Shown here piece after piece: positions 8,803 to 17,365 of a stretch of 64,000 bases of DNA. The DNA is taken from the NCBI RefSeq assembly GCF_000566685.1, contig NZ_AZQN01000012.1, positions 16,019 through 80,018 on the forward strand. The letters run 5' to 3'. The notes below the pieces were generated by a model, which had not been told where the DNA came from, did not search any database, and saw nothing but the letters and a program-made list of their open reading frames with translations. The stretch's first letter is position 1, and the number at the start of each line of letters is the position of its first letter. The translations under genes and the position numbers were made by a program. Origin of the DNA: Dyadobacter tibetensis Y620-1. Lineage in GTDB: Bacteria > Bacteroidota > Bacteroidia > Cytophagales > Spirosomataceae.

Positions 8803-9360
8803 TTAAGGCATTAATACCTTATCAATTACATGAATCACGCCATTAGATTGGTACACATCCTTAATAGTAACCATAGCTTTATTGCCCTTCGAATCCATCA
8901 CCTCAATTCCTTTACCTTTCTTCATAAAAGTCAATTCTTCTCCCTGAACTGTTTTGGCCATGGCTTTGCCTTTTCCGTCTTTAATCATCTCCATTAAAGA
9001 GGCAGAATCAATACGGCCCGAAACCACATGGTAGGTAAGAACAGTGGATAACATTTCTTTATTTTCTGGTTTCAATAAATTGTCGACGGTGCCTTTAGGA
9101 AGCGCTTCAAATGCCTTGTTCACAGGGGCAAAAACCGTGAATGGGCCATCTCCAGATAGAGTTTCAACCAATCCTGCAGCCTTTACAGCTGCCACGAGCG
9201 TCGTGTGATCCTTTGAGTTTACGGCATTTTCAATAATGTTTTTAGACGGATACATGGCGGCTCCGCCTACCATTACGGACTTTTCAGATTGCGCGTAGGC
9301 AGAAGCGGTAAATAACAAAGCAAGGCCTAAAAGTGTGTTTTTGATACTGATCGTTTTCAT
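8803..9360 (-). CDS. Secreted fasciclin-domain protein
   Basis: 185 residues from the ATG at 9360, which gives a clean signal peptide (MKTISIKNTLLGLALLFTAS, cleavage after AYA-Q); an ATG four codons earlier is less suitable. One FAS1 domain follows (about residues 45-185) with the diagnostic DGPFTVFAPVNKAFEALP and the closing NGVIHVIDKVLMP, preceded by LTYHVVSGRI. FAS1 domains mediate adhesion or ligand binding outside the cytoplasm. Single gene, convergent with the kinase and separated from the next upstream gene by about 290 bases that contain no recognised element. Confidence 0.93.
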   Translation of the reverse strand: MKTISIKNTLLGLALLFTASAYAQSEKSVMVGGAAMYPSKNIIENAVNSKDHTTLVAAVKAAGLVETLSGDGPFTVFAPVNKAFEALPKGTVDNLLKPENKEMLSTVLTYHVVSGRIDSASLMEMIKDGKGKAMAKTVQGEELTFMKKGKGIEVMDSKGNKAMVTIKDVYQSNGVIHVIDKVLMP

Positions 9361-9646
9361 AGAAATATTCAAATTAAATTTCCATTATATACGACCATAT
9401 CTACAAGTTTAGATTGAAAGTGTGTAAAAAATAATAAAAATAATTTCAAGAAATCACACTAACCAAGCCTTATTACCCTTACCATAAGCCTTGTATTGGT
9501 AAAGAATTAACGGATAGATTTCTTCCATCTAAGATTTCCGTCATCTTACTATTTAAGTACATTTCCCCTTTAATAGGTTACCTGTTAATGACGATCTGGA
9601 TTAAACCGATATATCCAGTGAATACGGTTGGGAAACCGGGAATAAA

Positions 9647-10789
9647 TTAAAATGGCAGAGGATCCCCGGGTGTTTTTTTGCTGGGGTCGAAAATAGCGAG
9701 ACCAACTTTCGAATCGGCACAGCCATAATATAGTAACCATTTATTTTTAAAATAAACCATACCCTCAATAAAAACGGTACCGGCTTCGTATTGACCACTT
9801 TTCTCAAACGGTTCCATTGGTCTGAAGAAAGGCAGGTCTAAACGCTCAAGTACTTTTGTAGGATCGTTTTTATCGAACAGAACTTGTCCCGCGCAGTAGC
9901 TATTGGGGGTAAAACGCAGATCTCCTTCGGCTCCCTTATCGTTTTTCCCATTATAAAGGAGAACAATACCTTTATCCGTCAAAATAGCTGGAGGGCCACA
10001 TTCTGTAAGATTACTATCGAAATATCCTTTTCGAGGAGAAATAAGGTTTTTAAGATTTCCATCTGTATTTATTACGGGTGTCCAGTTAATCAAATCCGTA
10101 GAAGTTGCCACATTTACATTTGCTTCGCCGAAGTACAACCAGTATTTACCATTGAGTTTGGTGATAACCTGCTTATCGCCTTCCAGACGGGTGAGTATAG
10201 AGCCCGATTTGGTCCAGATCTCATTGAACTTCCCTCCATAGGCCTTCTTAAAAATAGGGCCATGTTTCTTCCATGTGATCAGATCGCGTGATGTGGCTAC
10301 CCCAATCCTGGCCTTATCCTGATTCCATTGGGTATAAAAAATTACATATAAACCATCGGGCGTTACGGCTACTCTAGGATCTTCACATCCTCCAGGCCAT
10401 TCAAATTCTTTCTGAGCATCCTTGTCTGGAAACAGCACAGGGGTTTTCCGTCTATCAAAGGTGACGCCTTCGGCACTCTGAGCGAAACCAATTCGGGAAG
10501 TGCGCTTACCAATTTCCTTTCCTGCCTTATCTTCGGCACGATACAATACTACCACTTTGCCCTCATGAATCGTAGCAGCAGGATTGAAAGTATCGTTAGA
10601 CTCCCAATCGAGCATACGCTGGTTCATGGGGCAAAAAAAGCGGGTAGTAGAGTCTGGGGAAATTACTGGATTGACCCCCTGGGGTCGTTCGAAGCCGCCA
10701 AAAGCCCAGTCTGGTAATGGATTGATTGACTGTCCCCGAGCGGTGATGCCAATCAGCAAAGACAGTATTAACAGGTTAATTTTTTTCAT
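9647..10789 (-). CDS. Secreted GH130-like five-bladed beta-propeller glycosidase or phosphorylase
   Basis: 380 residues with a signal peptide (MKKINLLILSLLIGITARG). The body is a five-bladed propeller of the GH130/GH43/GH32 type: blade motifs FNPAATIHEGKVVVLYRAED, the GGCEDPRV signature with the acidic residue typical of GH130, DGLYVIFYTQWN, GKYWLYFGE and NKWLLYYGCADSKVGLA near the end. GH130 enzymes phosphorolyse or hydrolyse beta-mannosides; the secreted Bacteroidota members are often hydrolases. The absence of a cytoplasmic location argues against a phosphorylase here (inference). It stands alone between the fasciclin and YceI genes. Substrate specificity cannot be settled by eye. Confidence 0.8.
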   Translation of the reverse strand: MKKINLLILSLLIGITARGQSINPLPDWAFGGFERPQGVNPVISPDSTTRFFCPMNQRMLDWESNDTFNPAATIHEGKVVVLYRAEDKAGKEIGKRTSRIGFAQSAEGVTFDRRKTPVLFPDKDAQKEFEWPGGCEDPRVAVTPDGLYVIFYTQWNQDKARIGVATSRDLITWKKHGPIFKKAYGGKFNEIWTKSGSILTRLEGDKQVITKLNGKYWLYFGEANVNVATSTDLINWTPVINTDGNLKNLISPRKGYFDSNLTECGPPAILTDKGIVLLYNGKNDKGAEGDLRFTPNSYCAGQVLFDKNDPTKVLERLDLPFFRPMEPFEKSGQYEAGTVFIEGMVYFKNKWLLYYGCADSKVGLAIFDPSKKTPGDPLPF

Positions 10790-10833
10790 GTTCAGAATTT
10801 AAAATGGATAGATAGGATTCGAATAAGATAACA

Positions 10834-10860
10834 AATCCGACCCAGCAACTGAGTCGGATT
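10834..10860 (-). terminator. Possible terminator of the YceI-like gene
   Basis: Stem AATCCGAC / GTCGGATT (10834-10841 and 10853-10860) lies 34 bases beyond the stop of the gene at 10894-11496 on the minus strand. The tail is only moderately U-rich, so efficiency is uncertain. Confidence 0.5.
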
Positions 10861-10893
10861 ATATGCGGACCATGACGGGACTAATAGGTGGAA

Positions 10894-11496
10894 TTACATA
10901 CCCGCAACCAGATTAACGTCCAAAGTAAAATCATCCATAATGGCTTTGTCGCCCAAATTTTCAAAGAAATTAGTAGACCTGAATTTAATATCATATTTGG
11001 TACGGTCCACAGTAACCTTCGCTTCTGCTTGTACCTTACCCGCGTTCATTTTGACCGTAGCCGGAAAAGTTACAGGTTCAGAAATGCCTTTTATGGTCAG
11101 ATCTCCACTGATATTGTACTTGTCCCCGCCAGTTGGAGTTGCCGAGGTTATAACCAATTTGGCTTGAGGGTGCTTTTCAACTGAGAAGAAATCATCACTC
11201 TTTAAGTGATTGGTTAGTTTACCATTCATATCATTGTCCTTAATATCGGTAACCACCAATGACTTAACATCCATCAAAAAGGTACCACCTTTAAGCTTTT
11301 CTCCATCTAATATCAGGCTTCCACTAGTAATGGGCACATAGCCGTCATGGCTTCCTGTTACCTTTTTTGCATGCCAAACCACTTTACTATTTTTGGTATC
11401 AACTTTCAGAGTCTTGTCCTTGGCACCATCTGTTTCTGCAAATGCAGCCGTATGTAAGAACATTCCGGCCAAAAGAAATACAAAGCATTTTTTCAT
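10894..11496 (-). CDS. Periplasmic YceI-family protein
   Basis: 200 residues from the ATG at 11496, chosen because it opens a good signal peptide (MKKCFVFLLAGMFLHTAAFA); an ATG four codons earlier only adds charged residues. The mature part is one YceI lipocalin-like barrel: KNSKVVWHAKKVTGSHDGYV near the start, GTFLMDVKSLVVTD, LKSDDFFSVEKHPQAKLVI and the final FENLGDKAIMDDFTLDVNL are all family hallmarks. YceI proteins bind isoprenoid chains or other hydrophobic molecules in the periplasm. Single gene, probably monocistronic. Confidence 0.93.
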   Translation of the reverse strand: MKKCFVFLLAGMFLHTAAFAETDGAKDKTLKVDTKNSKVVWHAKKVTGSHDGYVPITSGSLILDGEKLKGGTFLMDVKSLVVTDIKDNDMNGKLTNHLKSDDFFSVEKHPQAKLVITSATPTGGDKYNISGDLTIKGISEPVTFPATVKMNAGKVQAEAKVTVDRTKYDIKFRSTNFFENLGDKAIMDDFTLDVNLVAGM

Positions 11497-11657
11497 CTTT
11501 AATCGCATTTTAGGTGAATAGTATTAATTGCACTTAAAGTTATGATTTTAATCCAATCTAACTTAACCAGAGGGGAATAAAAACCATTCCAGAATTTCAA
11601 TAGGCAAACACAGTGCCCTCCAGTACATTTTAGAAGCCGAACTTTAAGTCTGGCCAA

Positions 11658-12218
11658 TTATTTCAGTTGTACTGACAGTTTCACTCCACTCAATCTTTCT
11701 AATACTGACTTACCTTCTGGCCAGTCGCCCAAGCCTGATACTGCATTAAGATGTCCTTTTTCTCCTAGGTTTATCAGCTCACTTCCCCATCTGCTAGCCA
11801 TCTCTGTCGACCGTTCTAAACTGGCATACATGTCATTAGTGCTGGCAACCACTATCGATTTAAACGGCAATACTGCGCTTGGAATGGGTCTAAAGCCTTC
11901 TACAAAACTAAGGCGACGAGACAAGTCTGCATCTGCAGGGGCTACTAACATGGCTCCTTTGACAAACTCAGAGGAAAACTGCTGTGCCCAATGAGCCACT
12001 GTAATGCAGCCCATACTATGTGCCACCAGATAGACAGGCGCAGTCAAACGTGAAACTTCTTCCTGTAACCGCCCCACCCAGTCGACCATCACGGGCCAGT
12101 CCCAGTTGTCTTGTTCCACGCGTTTAAATAGATGGGGGTATTGTTGCTGCCATATACTCTGCCAATGCAGGGGGCCGGAAGAGGCCAGGCCAGGTATTAC
12201 TAAAAAAGGTTGGGACAT
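11658..12218 (-). CDS. RBBP9/YdeN-family alpha/beta hydrolase
   Basis: 186 residues, normal for the serine-hydrolase RBBP9/YdeN family. Opening FLVIPGLASSGPLHWQSIW matches the family's N-terminal strand and the short GxxxSGPxHWQ motif; the nucleophile elbow is VAHSMGC (Ser near residue 68), an Asp follows in PADADLS or STNDMYAS, and the catalytic His is in GEKGHLNAVSGLGDWPEG, the family's signature ending. Cytoplasmic, no signal peptide. Substrate unknown. It is not obviously linked to its neighbours. Confidence 0.9.
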   Translation of the reverse strand: MSQPFLVIPGLASSGPLHWQSIWQQQYPHLFKRVEQDNWDWPVMVDWVGRLQEEVSRLTAPVYLVAHSMGCITVAHWAQQFSSEFVKGAMLVAPADADLSRRLSFVEGFRPIPSAVLPFKSIVVASTNDMYASLERSTEMASRWGSELINLGEKGHLNAVSGLGDWPEGKSVLERLSGVKLSVQLK

Positions 12219-12326
12219 TGCAAAACAAATGCTAAGTTGGTACTAGAAGCCACGCTTCATCCTTCGATACCTAATTTAGACAAAGATTTCAATTATACCA
12301 GTATAGATCTTTGACAATGTAAACCA

Positions 12327-12357
12327 CGAAAAAAAGCGGCCCCACAAAGAGCCGCTT
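12327..12357 (-). terminator. Rho-independent terminator of the formylglycine-enzyme gene
   Basis: Stem AAGCGGC / GCCGCTT (12334-12340 and 12351-12357, ten-base loop). On the minus strand the stem is followed directly by a run of T residues, the classic intrinsic terminator form, 27 bases beyond the stop at 12384. Confidence 0.85.
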
Positions 12358-12383
12358 ATAGTATTTGTACCCGATCCGATGGT

Positions 12384-13454
12384 TTATCGAGAAGCAACAC
12401 AACGAAAACCCAGGTTATTGCTACCGCTGGTAACCTCTCCTTTTCCCCGGCTGCCTGCTTTATAACGAATGCAGTATTGATCGCTGCACAGAAAGGAGCC
12501 CCCTCTCTGCACCCGCTTCACGGCACCAGGCTCATCGGGATCGTAACTATCGGAAGGCCCCGTCGGATTTTCTTTAGGGCTCTTACTATAATAGTCGGGG
12601 CGATAAAAATCTTCACACCACTCCCAAACGTTTCCGTCCATGTCGTAAAGACCGTAGGCATTAGGCGGGAATGTCATCACAGGAGCCGCAGCGGCGTAGC
12701 CATCCTCTTTAGTATTATTATCTGGAAAACTACCTTGATAGATATTAGCCACCCATTTATTTCCCGGCTTTAGTTCATTACCCCAATAGTATGTTTGGTT
12801 GCCCTTTCCCCCCTGGGCTGCAAATTCCCATTCGGCTTCCGTTGGAAGTCTTTTTCCAGCCCAGCGCGCATAAGCGGCGGCATCTTCATAAGAAATATGT
12901 ATTACCGGATGATTTTCCCTGCCCTTAATGCTACTTCCGGCTCCTTCAGGATGTTGCCAGCTAGCGCCGGGCTCATAGGTCCACCAGGCCAGCGGATTCT
13001 GGAGGCTTACTTTGGTAGCCGTAGGTGTAAAGACGGCAGATCCGGGCACAAGCTTGTCGGCCGGAACTCCTGGATAGTCAGCAGGATTTAGAGGACGCTC
13101 GGCGACAGTCTTGTATCCGGTGGCCTTTACAAATTCTGCATACTGAGCGTTAGTAACCTCATGCCGATCCATATAAAAATCACTTACTACTACCTGATGC
13201 ATGGGACGCGAGTCAGGAAACTCATCGGCACCCATCAGAAAACCTCCTCCTTTTATGAGCACCATGCCTGCAGTATCCAACTTCCCTGCTTCCACCTTCG
13301 TAGCACCGGCTATGGCAGCAGCACGAGATGGCATGCCCTGAGAAACGCATAATGCCAGACTGTCTGCAGTTTTCTGCTCGGCCGTTTGGCCCGACTGACA
13401 GCCACTCATTCCGGCAATTATTCCAGCCAGCAACCATACTCCACTATTTTTCAT
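12384..13454 (-). CDS. Formylglycine-generating enzyme (SUMF1 type), exported lipoprotein
   Basis: 356 residues from the ATG at 13454 (MKNSGVWLLAG, then lipobox-like MSGC). FGE domain about 65-356: MVLIKGGGFLMGADEFPDSRP, HPVIHISYEDAAAYARWAGKRLPTEAEWE split across the chain, YDMDGNVWEWCEDFY, and the catalytic tail GGSFLCSDQYCIRYK...NLGFRC. The two cysteines spaced as CxxxxC match the copper-binding active-site pair of true FGE, so this is a plausible catalyst rather than a degenerate homologue. FGE oxidises the Cys in CxPSR-type motifs of sulfatases to formylglycine using oxygen. Its lipoprotein signal places it in the periplasm, and the next gene upstream on the strand is a sulfatase, with two more at 43-46 kb as probable clients. 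Confidence 0.92.
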   Translation of the reverse strand: MKNSGVWLLAGIIAGMSGCQSGQTAEQKTADSLALCVSQGMPSRAAAIAGATKVEAGKLDTAGMVLIKGGGFLMGADEFPDSRPMHQVVVSDFYMDRHEVTNAQYAEFVKATGYKTVAERPLNPADYPGVPADKLVPGSAVFTPTATKVSLQNPLAWWTYEPGASWQHPEGAGSSIKGRENHPVIHISYEDAAAYARWAGKRLPTEAEWEFAAQGGKGNQTYYWGNELKPGNKWVANIYQGSFPDNNTKEDGYAAAAPVMTFPPNAYGLYDMDGNVWEWCEDFYRPDYYSKSPKENPTGPSDSYDPDEPGAVKRVQRGGSFLCSDQYCIRYKAGSRGKGEVTSGSNNLGFRCVASR

Positions 13455-13658
13455 CTTTTGAATAAACATTTCACTTCAATTTAAACACTTCTCTCTGTCC
13501 TTATTCCGGCCTACAAAGTACGAATTTATACCTTTCTACTAACCTTCAGGACTGTTAACATTACCTAAGGCGATCTATCAATACTTAAATATGGTAAAAG
13601 GTTAAGTACACGCATGCAAAAGATATTAGGTATGTACCTAAGCATTTTCCAAGTTGTA

Positions 13659-13835
13659 GGCTTGACACGATAATTAAAGAGCCTTCGACAAGCTCAGGCT
13701 GACACGATATACTAAAAAGCCTTCGACAAGCTCAGGCTGACACGATATAGTAAGGAGCCTTCGACAAGCTCAGGCTGACAATTGTATGTGTCATGCTGAT
13801 CACGCAGAGCGTAAGAGCGTCTGTCGAAGCACCAC
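13659..13835. repeat. 38-bp tandem repeat with an inverted partner
   Basis: Three units begin at 13681, 13719 and 13757 (exact 38-base period), each starting GCCTTCGACAAGCTCAGG, preceded by a half unit (13659-13680). A diverged inverse copy (TGTCATGCTGA ... CTGTCGAAGC) covers 13789-13831, so transcripts could fold. It fills the gap between the formylglycine-enzyme gene and the sulfatase. The core is a REP-like sequence seen repeatedly between genes of many bacteria; here it has become a local array. Confidence 0.85.
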
Positions 13836-13839
13836 CAAA

Positions 13840-15387
13840 TCATGGTTTAGCCTTAGCAAGAATTTCCAGAGCCTCCTTATCTTTGTATTCCTGCATCAGC
13901 TTTTTTAACTTCTGCTTCAAATCGGCCGTAAGCTTTTCTGTTCCTTGCTTTCCATAAATATTGGAAACTTCGGTAGGATCTTCCTGCAGGTCATATAACT
14001 CCCAAGAATCTCCACCTTTATAGAAATACGCTAACTTATAACGATCGGTACGGATACCAAAGTGCGGATGAACCCTATGGGGTTGTGGATATTCGTAGTA
14101 ATGGTAATATGCTTCTTTACGCCAGGGTGTTTTGGCACTAGTACCGCTTTGTAACAGGGGCAAAAACGATTTTCCTTGCATCTGTGCGGGTACTTTACCT
14201 CCTGCCAAATCGATGATCGAAGGAGCCCAGTCAATATTCAGCATCAGTTGGTCAATCGTAGTACCAGGCTTCACCACACCGGGATAACGGATCAAAAATG
14301 GTGTTTTCAGAGACTCTTCATAAATAAACCGTTTGTCAAACCAGCCATGTTCGCCCAGATAAAAACCCTGATCAGAGGCATAAATGACGATGGTATTTTC
14401 AGCCAGACCATTTTTATCTAAATAATCCAACAATTGACCGATGTTTCGATCCAGTGACTTGGCCGTGGAGAGGTAGTCATTCATATAACGCTGGTATTTC
14501 CACTCGATAAGCTCCTTCCCTTTCCTGTCTTTGCTGTGATAATCGGCCGACACTTTATCGTAGTAAGCCTTAAACACCTTCTTTTGCTTGTCGTCAAAGC
14601 GGTTGTAAATCCAACTTTTTTGATAGTCAATATCGACTTTAAGATCCTCTTTGAGAAGCATGGTCTTATCGATAGTCATGTCCTGATGAGCGGCAGAATT
14701 CCTACCCGCATAGTTATCATAAAAATTATCGGGAAGGGGGAATTTCGTATCGTCAAAAGTTCCCAGGTCCTGGAGGTCGGGTAACCATTCGCGGTGGGTA
14801 GCCTTATGACCTACGATCATAAAAAAGGGTTTTTCTGTATCCCTCTTTTCTAAGAAATCGATAGAAAACTGTGTGATTAAGTCGGACACATAGCCTTTAT
14901 ATCGGGTGGTATCGTTAGGTTGGCTGATAAAGTCGGGGTTGTAGTAGTGTCCCTGTCCAGGCAGTACATTCCAATAATCGAATCCAGCAGGCAGACTGTT
15001 GAGGTGCATCTTCCCAACCCAAGCCGTCTGATAACCCGTCTGTTGCAAAGTGCGCGAAAGAAGGGGTTGGGTGGTATCGAATAATGTTCTATCATTCCTT
15101 TTATACCCATTCATATGGCTGTACTTACCTGTGAGTAAAGTAGCGCGGCTAGGGCCGCAAATAGAATTGGTGACTAGGGCATTGGTAAACAGGGCACCTT
15201 CCTTAGCCAGTCTATCGATTCCGGGGGTGGTAGTGAGTTTGCTCCCATATGCACTGATGGCTTGGTAGGCATGATCATCCGAAAAAATGAAAATAATATT
15301 AGGCTTTTTCTTTTCCGACGACTGGGCATTGGAGCCAAAGGTAAACAATACCATTGCTGCTAGCAGGCAGAGCAATTTAGTTTTCAT
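13840..15387 (-). CDS. Secreted family S1 sulfatase
   Basis: 515 residues with a signal peptide ending SNAQ. Metal-binding start PNIIFIFSDDH, formylglycine motif Cys77 in CGPSRATLLTG, then VGKMHL, the central IVIYASDQGFYLGEHGWFDKRF metal and substrate segment and KTPFLIRYPG. Every catalytic landmark is present. The SDDHAYQAISAYG opening and DQGFYLGEHGWFDKR region resemble the N-acetylglucosamine-6-sulfatase/heparan-type S1 branch, so a hexosamine 6-sulfate is a reasonable guess only. It needs Cys-to-formylglycine conversion, which the enzyme encoded just downstream on the same strand can provide. Transcription probably starts near TAnnTTTG-like boxes at 15393-15400 or 15435-15442. Confidence 0.93.
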   Translation of the reverse strand: MKTKLLCLLAAMVLFTFGSNAQSSEKKKPNIIFIFSDDHAYQAISAYGSKLTTTPGIDRLAKEGALFTNALVTNSICGPSRATLLTGKYSHMNGYKRNDRTLFDTTQPLLSRTLQQTGYQTAWVGKMHLNSLPAGFDYWNVLPGQGHYYNPDFISQPNDTTRYKGYVSDLITQFSIDFLEKRDTEKPFFMIVGHKATHREWLPDLQDLGTFDDTKFPLPDNFYDNYAGRNSAAHQDMTIDKTMLLKEDLKVDIDYQKSWIYNRFDDKQKKVFKAYYDKVSADYHSKDRKGKELIEWKYQRYMNDYLSTAKSLDRNIGQLLDYLDKNGLAENTIVIYASDQGFYLGEHGWFDKRFIYEESLKTPFLIRYPGVVKPGTTIDQLMLNIDWAPSIIDLAGGKVPAQMQGKSFLPLLQSGTSAKTPWRKEAYYHYYEYPQPHRVHPHFGIRTDRYKLAYFYKGGDSWELYDLQEDPTEVSNIYGKQGTEKLTADLKQKLKKLMQEYKDKEALEILAKAKP

Positions 15388-15515
15388 ATAATCAAAAATA
15401 TAGTTAAGGATTAGTCGAGTTTTTCTACCAAAATCAAAATTACAAAATCAAGTTTATAAATAAGAAGCCAAATCAAGGCTTGGCTTACCTATTCTTATCT
15501 TTAGAAAATGTAAAA

Positions 15516-15701
15516 TTAATATTGGTCGGAGATCTGATCACTGAAATAACGGATCAACCCATGTTTACTATCTAGTTTTTCCAGCAATACCACTGAACCA
15601 TCAGAACTTATGCCCCCGCAAGAAAACTCTATTGAAATGGCTGCTTTTCCTCGATAGAAAATCGTATTTTTATTCCTCATAAACAGGTGCGCTAAAAGCA
15701 C
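15516..15701 (-). pseudogene. N-terminal fragment of an IS1380-type (DDE_Tnp_1 group) transposase
   Basis: A 61-residue open frame contains ISIEFSCGGISSDGSVVLL followed by EKLDSKHGLIRYFSDQISD. This matches the N-terminal pattern (F-x-x-x-x-I-S-S-D-G-x-x-x-L-x-x-L-x-x-K-x-G-L) of IS1380-group DDE transposases, which are normally over 400 residues. The frame stops where a conserved DxRDP-like continuation is expected, and no catalytic domain follows. Read as a decayed insertion sequence beside the boundary of the peptide locus. Identification rests on remembered family motifs. Confidence 0.5.
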
Positions 15702-15784
15702 TACTTTTTCCCCTAACTACCTTACAAGTAACGCATTAAACCAATCCATACAAATCTTTTACATCTGGTCTGAATTTTTCGGGT

Positions 15785-16000
15785 TAAACTAAACCGCATC
15801 GGCGGACCGTTTGAGTTACGAGGATTTCACTCGGACAGCCAACCAGGAAAAGAGACCCAAATAAGGATTGCCTTGATAGCAAACCTGAAATTACGGTCAT
15901 TCACTGGCAGGTCATACAAGCTGAAACCCTTACAGCCATGATACAAATGGCCAGATCAAACCTGAGATCCTTCATCAGGTTTATGGATGTTCTTAGATGA
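15785..16000 (+). pseudogene. Decayed C-terminal fragment of an IS4-type transposase
   Basis: Two overlapping plus-strand frames without a start codon. The first encodes GKETQIRIALIANL, similar to the QIxxALIAxLL stretch near the end of IS4-family transposases; after a frame change the second encodes VIQAETLTAMIQMARSNL and then RSFIRFMDVLR and a stop, similar to the VIQxQT...FSxxASLIRIHL...LDVxELL tail of Bacteroidota IS4 elements. A frameshift and missing catalytic region mark it as a relic. It has opposite orientation to the fragment at 15516, so two different elements contributed to this gap. Confidence 0.35.
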
Positions 16001-16188
16001 AAAAATTGGCGTGGAGAGGGTAAGAAAATTGAAATAATCCAATCTAGCGGTGTTCCGTTAAATCTTTTTATCAAGTGAGAAGAGGTGTTTTTAAGAATTT
16101 AGAAAATCCCCCTTTAGTACGTCCTGGATGACCTTTTTAGAGCAAATTGTAATTTACCAATTTGACAGCGAAAAACTGTTAAGGGATT

Positions 16189-17352
16189 TTACCCATTCTT
16201 AGGATTCAGCCAGTCATCTGCCTTGTCATAAATGAGTTGGTACAAGCTACGTCTGGCGATAACAAATTCAGCGCGAAGGCTCAGACCTTTCGTGAGCGCT
16301 ACTTTGTATCCATTCTTCAATTGCAACTTTTTCTTCTGCAGCGAGCATTTCACTTTGAAGACGGGCTGATCCTGCAGGATCGTAAAATCCTGGGCGATAT
16401 CGGTCACTTTACCCTTTACCATTCCCCACTCATTATAGTTAAATGTGTCCATCCGGAACAAAACATCCTGACCTTTTTTGATCAGGCCTATATCCTGGGG
16501 AGAAACATAACATTCTGCTATAATCATGGAGTCGTCCGGCGAAATGATGCCCAGCGATTCCCCTGCTTGTATAAAGCTACCTGCATATTTTCCGGATATC
16601 TGCTGCATTGTACCGGCGACAGGCGCATTAACGACGTAATTTTTCCTTTGTTCGGTAAACTGCTTTTCTTCTGCAGAAAGCTGCTGCAGGTCTGCACGCT
16701 GACTGCTCAAATCAGATTGCCATTGCCCCTTTTGCTGACGAAAAGCGGATTCATACTGTGCAACCAACTGCGTATGTTCAAATTCCTTACTGTCAAATTC
16801 ACGCATGGCAATCACCTTTTCCTTGAAAAGTTTTCTATCGGCGTCCAGTTCCTTTTTAATCTTTTGCTGGTGAAACAGGTTCTCCTGCATTTTTGACTGG
16901 AAGGAAAAGAATTGTTGCGCATATAGCGAAGTTCCGAAAACGTGTTCCATGTACAAACCAGACTTATCAAGTTTGACCAATTTTTCCAGATCATGAATAA
17001 ATGCGTTTTTTTGAACCTGCTGATCCCTATTTAGCTGTATCCGCGAAGATAATTCCTGAGAACTTATCTCGTACAGGACTTTTCCTTTACTGACCGATTG
17101 GTTCTCGCTTACCGACACATTCCGGATTACACCACTTACGAGGGATCGAAGCTCTGTTTTTTCGTTGGAAGTACGTAAACTACCCCGGCTTTCTACCGAG
17201 ATATCGATGTAAATAAAAGGAAGAGAGAATAAGGTGAGGATGATGGCAGCGACAGTAACTGCATAAATCCACTGGCTTCTGACCGCCACGCCGGGCAGAT
17301 ACCCTTCTATGCTATTATCGAGCACATCGTCAGGAAAAAGTTGCTGCTGCAT
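16189..17352 (-). CDS. HlyD-family adaptor for peptide export
   Basis: 387 residues from the ATG at 17352 (MQQQLFPDDVLDNSIEGYLP); upstream in-frame sequence overlaps the transporter gene and looks non-native. One TM helix (about 32-53, IYAVTVAAIILTLFSLPFIY), a lipoyl half (about 70-100), a long coiled coil (about 105-240) and the second lipoyl half with VVNAPVAGTMQQISGKYAGS, then a beta-barrel. This is the membrane fusion partner of C39-type bacteriocin exporters (LcnD/CvaA/ComB-like). It follows the peptidase-ABC gene with a 13-base gap and closes the operon; the next sequence downstream is the transposase-relic region. It should connect the exporter to an outer-membrane channel supplied from elsewhere. 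Confidence 0.93.
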   Translation of the reverse strand: MQQQLFPDDVLDNSIEGYLPGVAVRSQWIYAVTVAAIILTLFSLPFIYIDISVESRGSLRTSNEKTELRSLVSGVIRNVSVSENQSVSKGKVLYEISSQELSSRIQLNRDQQVQKNAFIHDLEKLVKLDKSGLYMEHVFGTSLYAQQFFSFQSKMQENLFHQQKIKKELDADRKLFKEKVIAMREFDSKEFEHTQLVAQYESAFRQQKGQWQSDLSSQRADLQQLSAEEKQFTEQRKNYVVNAPVAGTMQQISGKYAGSFIQAGESLGIISPDDSMIIAECYVSPQDIGLIKKGQDVLFRMDTFNYNEWGMVKGKVTDIAQDFTILQDQPVFKVKCSLQKKKLQLKNGYKVALTKGLSLRAEFVIARRSLYQLIYDKADDWLNPKNG

Positions 17353-17365
17353 AAATATTTTAGGG

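Noticed and set aside
10801..10830. tRNA-like GGATTCGAA sequence
   Set aside because: Only the short T-loop-like string is present; no acceptor or anticodon stems can be formed around it.
13681..13780. CRISPR array
   Set aside because: The 38-base period has no distinct spacers: the whole unit repeats, and no cas gene is present.
12477..15110. Plus- and minus-strand open frames of 60-100 codons inside the formylglycine-enzyme and sulfatase genes
   Set aside because: They lie wholly inside genes with complete family motifs and show no domain of their own.
16237..16896. 219-codon plus-strand frame opposite the HlyD adaptor
   Set aside because: Antisense to a complete adaptor gene; no recognisable motif and phenylalanine/leucine-rich composition expected of the complement of a coiled coil.
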